Positions 58,471-64,000 of a DNA stretch of 64,000 bases are shown one piece after another. Numbering within the stretch: position 1 is the first letter of the stretch; every line of letters starts with the position of its first letter. Position numbers and translations under genes: made by a program. The notes under the pieces were generated by a model that was not told where the DNA came from, searched no databases, and was given only the letters and a program-made list of their open reading frames with translations. The DNA comes from Sycobia sp. Sy_11 (Eukaryota; Arthropoda; Insecta; Hymenoptera; Epichrysomallidae), in assembly GCA_018907035.1 (NCBI GenBank), contig JACCIC010000049.1, forward strand, positions 2,870,001-2,934,000. Direction: 5' to 3'.

Positions 58471-59647
58471 CACATGTGTCAATTAGTTAGTCCAGTCGCG
58501 TTCTTGATGTCTCCTATTTTTTACTTAAAAATCCTTATTTATTTATTTTTTTAAGAATTTCTGTTATCCAGACATGACTGTGCAAGGATGACAGAAATTT
58601 TCAATTATTTTCTATCTATAATTTGAAGAATAACATTAAACGATCAAGTAAAATTTTTAATTTTTTGTCAACCTTCAAATTAAGAAAATTTGCTAATTAA
58701 TTTTTTATGAAATCCGTAGAAAATTCTTTACGCGAAGCAATGATTCTATTTGAACCGAAATTATTAAAATATCCAACTGAAAGAAAATTGGATGTGTATG
58801 AGAACGTTTTTATAATTTCGTTTGCCTTCTCAAGTACAAGAAATAGAGAAAAATATGGGTTAAGAAAGGTTCATTTTTTTACTATTTGATTAAGATATTT
58901 CCTAGTAACTTGCATAATACCGAATTAATGTTCCGTACAGCAAACTTTTCTAGTAGGTTAATATTTTAAGACATCTTAACCTTAATCTGCTAAAAGGATG
59001 CTCATCCGGGATATTTAAGTTCATCTTAAGAAACAACAATCTTTTTTATATATTTGACTAATGGCATCATTGAGTACACTACTTGTATACTTCCAAATTT
59101 TTATTCGCGTAGCTCAATTTAAATGTTTTTTTTTTTTTTTTTTGACGAGATGTACCAAAATCAGTAAGTTATTTTTTGATTTATCTGAATCGTATCTAAG
59201 AACAGTTGCAGAATATATGTATTTGCGAGAATTAAGATACCATCTAACGGTAATTGTAGAAAACTACGTTAAAATTAACAATAAATTTGACACACACACT
59301 TAGATAAGATGTTTTTTGCGATTTTCTTAGATTATTAGATGAAAAAAATTTTAAAAGAACGTTAAAACTAATCATTCTATTAGTCATAATACTCAAGACT
59401 TAAATTGGTATATCTCAAGTATCAAATATCGGATGCTTAAAGTACAAATGAGTAGAATCATTAGATGCTTTCGTAACGGAACTTCAACTATCTACGAAAA
59501 CTACGTTTTCAACATCGTAAGGTTCAAGTATCTCGCAATCCTGATGCGCTGGATATAAATCCTACGAATGTTTTTTATTCATCGGCTACAAAAACCACGA
59601 ATGATTAAGTATCTCGATCGGTTGGGAAAATCTAATTGAACGGCTTT
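58471..59647. other. AT-rich non-coding stretch
   Basis: AT-rich with a T18 run at 59126-59143. Short frames only. Confidence 0.65.
59126..59143 (+). repeat. T18 homopolymer
   Basis: Eighteen T. It could be the tail of a minus-strand retroposon, but the sequence to its right shows no element I recognise. Confidence 0.93.
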
Positions 59648-59659
59648 GGGGGGGGGGGG
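59648..59659 (+). repeat. G12 homopolymer
   Basis: Twelve G residues. Confidence 0.96.
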
Positions 59660-60068
59660 ACGAATTAAAAGTGTTTTTACGAATTTCGTCATTATATCCA
59701 TTACTGCAAACGATAAGATGCACGTAAGTTTCTTCTTTTTTTTTTATGTTTGTTATTATAAAGATCACCGAACAAGCTGAAATCTCGCACAGACGTTATA
59801 TTATATACGTCGATGGAGCGACCGTTATTCGCATTAGGATTAGCGAAGAAACGAGGGAACTCCTTCAGCTCTGGCGCAGAAGAAATAATTGCTATCTACG
59901 ATCTCCGGCAATTCATCATAGTCCTATAAACGAAACGCGTTTAAACGAAAGCTTTTCTGCTCCCCCCTCTCATTCCGAGGTTCCCTGTACAACCTATCAC
60001 GTATCGCGTCCCGACATTCGCTGATTTCCCATCGCGTATATATGCGCGTGTCCCACATACGTGTACAC
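59660..60068. other. Non-coding stretch
   Basis: Balanced DNA. A 92-codon plus-strand frame (59746-60024) has no recognisable domain. Confidence 0.55.
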
Positions 60069-60108
60069 AACACACACACACACACACACACACAACACAC
60101 ACACACAC
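60069..60108. repeat. (CA)n microsatellite
   Basis: CA run with one AACA slip near 60093. Confidence 0.96.
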
Positions 60109-60415
60109 TTTACACACAGACTACACGCGCCTATGGCTCACGCGAACCAAACTGCACTGTTCGAAGAAGTCTAGGCTTTATATGCATGATGCGGAGAGCG
60201 AGAGCGGGGTGGGGCGGAGGAAGCGAGCTCAACGCCCACGGAATATATCTATATATAGATATACATATGCACGAGATATACACTTAAACGCGGAGCAGTT
60301 AAAATGAGAGAAGGAAAAAGGCGGACGGATCGCCGGTTCGACGTAGGAGGTGTTGCGGATTCGAGATATTGTTTCGCACGAGCGTAAATGCCAAGCGGGC
60401 GTCCCGTTAATTAGC

Positions 60416-60435
60416 TATATATATATATATATATA
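60416..60435. repeat. (TA)n, 20 bp
   Basis: A short alternating tract in CpG-containing DNA. Confidence 0.95.
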
Positions 60436-60618
60436 CATGGTAAGGAGATTCGCGGAGATTACGGACGCGAGCGCGAGCGTGGAGGAGATGAAGCGTAAGA
60501 AAAGGGAGAGTCCGATTCCCACTCGTGTGCACGGCCGAGGAGCACGAGAGAGCTACTCCGCTCGCTGATTACAGGCCGCGGCGTGTCCCTCTTTTATCTC
60601 TCGGCTGTCTCTCGCTCA

Positions 60619-60627
<9 letters not shown>

Positions 60628-60665
<38 letters not shown>
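60628..60665. repeat. (CT)n microsatellite
   Basis: About nineteen CT units preceded by interrupted CT-rich DNA. Confidence 0.96.
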
Positions 60666-60668
<3 letters not shown>

Positions 60669-60965
60669 CTTCTCTCTCCCCCCCCACCCCTTGGGTTCAG
60701 GGCATCGTCGTCGCCCGTCTTCGGTGAACTCGTCGCGGCGCGCGCATCGGGGACAAGAGCGAAGGAAACCCGCGTAGGAAACTCGCGCGCTCGAATTAGC
60801 CATCGGTTCGTGATCGATTTTCTAAAGGGCTGCGCTCGTTTTTATTTGTAAGGGATGGAAATTCCCAATACGAGAGTGCATGTAGAATCAGTTTCTAATC
60901 TATATAATGCGAAAAATAGATACTATAGTTAACAGAAATTTTTTGCTTAATGGTACTTAACATCA

Positions 60966-61075
60966 AAATTAATCATTTACCTACGTCGACTGATATAAAA
61001 TAACCTACTGTATATTTTTATCGATCTACAATCTCCGTATAAACTAATATAGGATAATTATATCATTATTTTGAA
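60966..61075 (+). mobile_element. Inverted-repeat family A, left-end fragment (61.0 kb)
   Basis: The outer segment ACCTACGTCGACTG (60979-60992) is followed by TATATTTTTATCGATCTACA and a stretch matching the next 40 bp of the left end of the 15.5 kb copy up to TCATTATTTT. Then the similarity stops. It is an old, one-ended fragment. Confidence 0.5.
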
Positions 61076-62454
61076 TGGTACCGATTGAGAATATATATAG
61101 ATCTTGGTCTTAAAGCTAAATAAATTAATTTATTTAATTTTATCCTTTCCTCCTTGTAGCAGCATCTCCTTTATCTATGTGTGTACAGATCTTCATCTCT
61201 CAAGACGTAATTCCATGAAATTATTTGTAAAAAAATTCGAAATCTTTAATCCTTTCCTATTAATTGATGTTATATATAAGTAGCAAAAATTTGATTTAAA
61301 AATAAATCAAGTTGGCTACTTCTTCAAGCATCTAAAATTGTACATTTTTTATTACACTACTACACAAGTGTAAAGCTAAAAAAAGTGCATTATAATTATA
61401 TGAAACTAATAGTTCTGATGTCTTAGAATTGCAGTGGATGCCAAAAGAAGAAAATAAAAACAAATAAAAAAATTTTTGTTAAATGGGAAAGATTTCGGAT
61501 TTTTATATTCGATAAACGCCTTTTCGGAACAAATCAATGTATGATAATAATTTTACTTCCTGCGACCTGTCATTTGATTTATTACAAATATTGTATAAAA
61601 TATCTACTAATGTTTCCACCATCCTAAGTTTTATAAAGTAAATAAATACAAATTCTGACTTTTATGCCAACGTTTTGAGCAACTGAAATTTCAAATTAAT
61701 CGTCCAACAAACGATCTTTACTTCGATTTTGAGGAAACGATGAAATCTTTCCATAATATATAGAATCAATACACGTAAAACTTTCAGTGAAAGTAGTAAC
61801 AATCGGAAGCCATTCAGTAGTAACGGGTGTGTCGAGGCAGACAATTGTATTTTAAAGACTTTAAGAAATTGTGATGAAAACGAATTCATTATCAACCTGT
61901 ATGTTTTCATGTGTATTTTTCGTTTAAATCAAATATCGTTCACGAAATGTTTATATTCTGTTTTGGATTTATTCCTATCCTACTGCTTGTACATACATAC
62001 ATAGGTACGTATGTTTACAATGGTTTTCCATTACGGTGTTTTGGGTTCATTATCTGCACATATTATCTAATGCTTATGTGTATTTTCATTAAGGTAATAT
62101 ATATGTAAGGTAGGCGTTGATCTATTGTGTTTTTGAAAATCATAAGAATGTTAATAGATTTAAATGTTTTTCAGTCGACACGATGTTCCAACAGAAATAC
62201 ATAATCTTAAAATCAATTGTTATAGTTTGTGTTAAAAAGGGCTAATACAATGATGTGGCTCTAGACATAGGTATGAAAATGATAATTCATGTTTATTTAT
62301 TTAATAATAAAGCAGTTGCTGAATTGACATCTCAAGGAACAATATCCCGTATGAAAGTGTGAAAAATCTGATCGATTTTTCGAAATTTTGAATGGAAACT
62401 GATGACCGTGTGTTATTGATCACTGTATTATAAAGATTAGCTGCAAAAATCAAA
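61076..62454. other. AT-rich non-coding stretch
   Basis: AT-rich. A pyrimidine tract ending in TTGTAG at about 61160 resembles a 3' splice site, but no exon follows that I can defend. Nothing else is recognised. Confidence 0.6.
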
Positions 62455-62469
62455 CCCCCCTCCCCCCCC
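62455..62469 (+). repeat. C6-T-C8 run
   Basis: A C-rich run at the left edge of a CpG-rich patch. Confidence 0.94.
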
Positions 62470-62479
62470 ATTTAAGCTA

Positions 62480-62990
62480 CATAACATAGTACTTGTCGCT
62501 CTCGACCGGATGACTGCGATCGATCGAACAAACTCCCCCCGAATCCGTCCCGAGAATTGCGCGTCGCCAAAGGCCACGCGCAAAGGACAGAATTCGGAGA
62601 GCGCGGGGGCTCGAAAAGTCTCCGGTAAATCCGCGCGACAGCGTGCCCGGCCACTTTCCGAAACGAGCGCTCCGACTCCCGCCGAGTAGCGAGAACGCGC
62701 CGAATCCTTTCTTTCGCCCGTGCCGCGTCTGTTCTGTTTTCGCGACCCCCCCCCCCGCCCCCATTATTCTTCCTTTTTTCCATTCTTCCGTCTCGGGACG
62801 GCTTACTCTTCCAGCGCTCGTATACGCGGCCGGTGCCTGCGTCAGCCGCGACGACGACGGCCGTCTAGACGACCCGCCCCGCTTCGTGCAATAAGGAGCG
62901 CTCTATTCGTTATTTTTTTCTTCTCCGCCCTTTTGCCTGAAATCGTCGCGATATTGCTGTAATTTTTTTTTTCTTTTTGACGTAGGAGAA
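62480..62990. other. CpG-rich patch
   Basis: CpG-dense, with a C11 run at 62746-62756. Overlapping 80-103 codon frames exist in several registers on both strands at once, which is the signature of composition rather than coding. A regulatory island is possible. Confidence 0.5.
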
Positions 62991-63949
62991 TTGGCCGCTG
63001 GAATGCTCGCATTAGGATTGCGCTTTATTCGGCGAGCTTCGAGTTGAGCTGCTAATAAACCATAGAGCATTGTGGGGAACTTTAATGTCGCGACCTGACG
63101 ACTGTGGTAAAATTATACGAGTCGATGAATGCAGCCAGATAGTGTAAATAAATATTAAAATACAATGGGGATGGGTCTTAAGTGCGAACGAATGTTTGCT
63201 AAAAACGACTTGTGTGCTGGAGTTAACGTTGGTGTCGCCTGTATAACGAAAAGGCGACTACACGGACTGCACTTTCAAAGGATACTAATAAGGCGGCCAA
63301 CTGCGTCAGTTTCAATAAGCGCCTGGTACTGATAATTAAGGATGACTATCTTCAGACAAATATACGAAATAGGCAGGTCGATAATTCTCCAGGCGCGCTA
63401 CTCAAGTTATAAGTAAAATTTATATCAAAATGTGTATAAAAAGTGAATTATTCGCGTTAGAGCATTGGAGTGCTTTTTTCACATGCTCTCGTTGCAAAAG
63501 TTCCAAAAGTTAACGTATATGATGAGTGAAAATTTTTCATATTCGATTTATTTTTGACAGCTTTATTTTTGTCAGTTTTAAATATGTTCAGTATTATTAA
63601 AATTCAACAAGGTATAACGAAAGTTCTAGTATCATCCTGATGGAACTTTTGCAACAATCTTTGCCAAAGAGGAAATCAAATATATCATTAATTGTTTTGT
63701 TGAAAAGCCCGACGTCCAGCGCGATTTTTTTCTCCTTGCCAGCAATGGCAACACCCAATTCTTCATCGCTCGCAATTATCATAGGGATAATCCGTCGACC
63801 TCAATACTTGCTCTATATATCTACGGCGGGTCTAGGATATGAATACCGAGACCGTGATCCGGTATAGATAAGGAAGGGCGATAAATTTTGGACGTTTTCA
63901 ACTCTCCCGGCTCAGTTTTCTCAGACTGCTGTTTCCTCCAACCCGCCGC

Positions 63950-63951
<2 letters not shown>
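62991..63951. other. Non-coding stretch
   Basis: Balanced to AT-rich. Short frames on both strands at 63.6-63.87 kb overlap each other. No gene recognised. Confidence 0.6.

Positions 63952-63998
<47 letters not shown>
63952..63998. repeat. (CT)n, at least 47 bp, at the window edge
   Basis: A pure CT run almost to the last base. Its true length cannot be seen. Confidence 0.97.

Positions 63999-64000
<2 letters not shown>

Larger units (their letters stand above)
60130..60850. other. CpG-rich patch with (TA)n and (CT)n
   Basis: GC- and CpG-dense, with a short (TA)n at 60416-60435 and a (CT)n run at 60628-60665. Frames here are arginine-rich or SLSL low-complexity. Confidence 0.5.

Noticed and set aside
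62400..62430. CTGATGACC on the plus strand as a hammerhead
   Set aside because: No GAAAC or closing stem downstream.
62472..62962. Overlapping arginine/proline-rich frames as a gene
   Set aside because: Four long frames in different registers on both strands coincide with the CpG-rich patch, a compositional effect.
1..64000. Bacterial, plasmid or viral features (operons, Shine-Dalgarno sites, CRISPR arrays, IS elements)
   Set aside because: The sequence lacks gene density, spaced direct repeats or operon structure. Its repeat content is that of a eukaryotic nuclear genome.

Overview
This window reads as non-coding nuclear DNA from an animal, most likely an insect. It is AT-rich overall, packed with simple-sequence repeats and carries only broken fragments of non-LTR retrotransposons. 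The retention of CpG in many GC-rich patches, the R1-type and RNase-H-bearing LINE remnants, and the (TA)n/(GA)n load would fit a hymenopteran such as an ant or wasp. That placement is inference. I found no intact protein-coding gene, no convincing host exon and no tRNA or rRNA. There are also no operons, Shine-Dalgarno sites or CRISPR arrays. Most open frames are translations of microsatellites (runs of IY, SL, VC or RE) or short chance frames in AT-rich DNA.

Layout. 1-5.7 kb: AT-rich, with one atypical block at 2.7-3.3 kb that looks like a retroposon remnant. 5.8-9.4 kb: (TA)n tracts, CpG-rich patches and a repeat copy (7.67-7.94 kb) with a hammerhead-like core on the minus strand. 12.3-13.5 kb: a 5'-truncated LINE with an RNase H domain, a CxC-H-C tail and a 26-base poly(A) tail. 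15.25-15.75 kb: the best copy of an interspersed family with long terminal inverted repeats. 16-23 kb: TA tracts and CpG-rich patches, the largest at 21.7-22.6 kb. 23.9-26.8 kb: two inverted copies of a second repeat family, plus another hammerhead-like core. 28.2-30.9 kb: a cluster of seven (TA)n tracts. 35.5 kb: a zero-length-exon (ratchet) splice site candidate on the plus strand. 40-43 kb: several microsatellites and another copy of the inverted-repeat family. 46.0-46.6 kb: a decayed R1-like reverse transcriptase on the minus strand. 50-64 kb: more microsatellites, CpG-rich patches and two more fragments of the inverted-repeat family (50.7 and 61.0 kb).

The simplest reading is that the window lies inside one or more very long introns or an intergenic desert. 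The ratchet-point candidate favours a long intron of a plus-strand gene. The most interesting material is (i) the dispersed repeats carrying hammerhead-ribozyme-like modules, (ii) the recursive splice site candidate and (iii) 32 (TA)n tracts confined to about 34-57 bp, many lying at the edges of CpG-rich patches.
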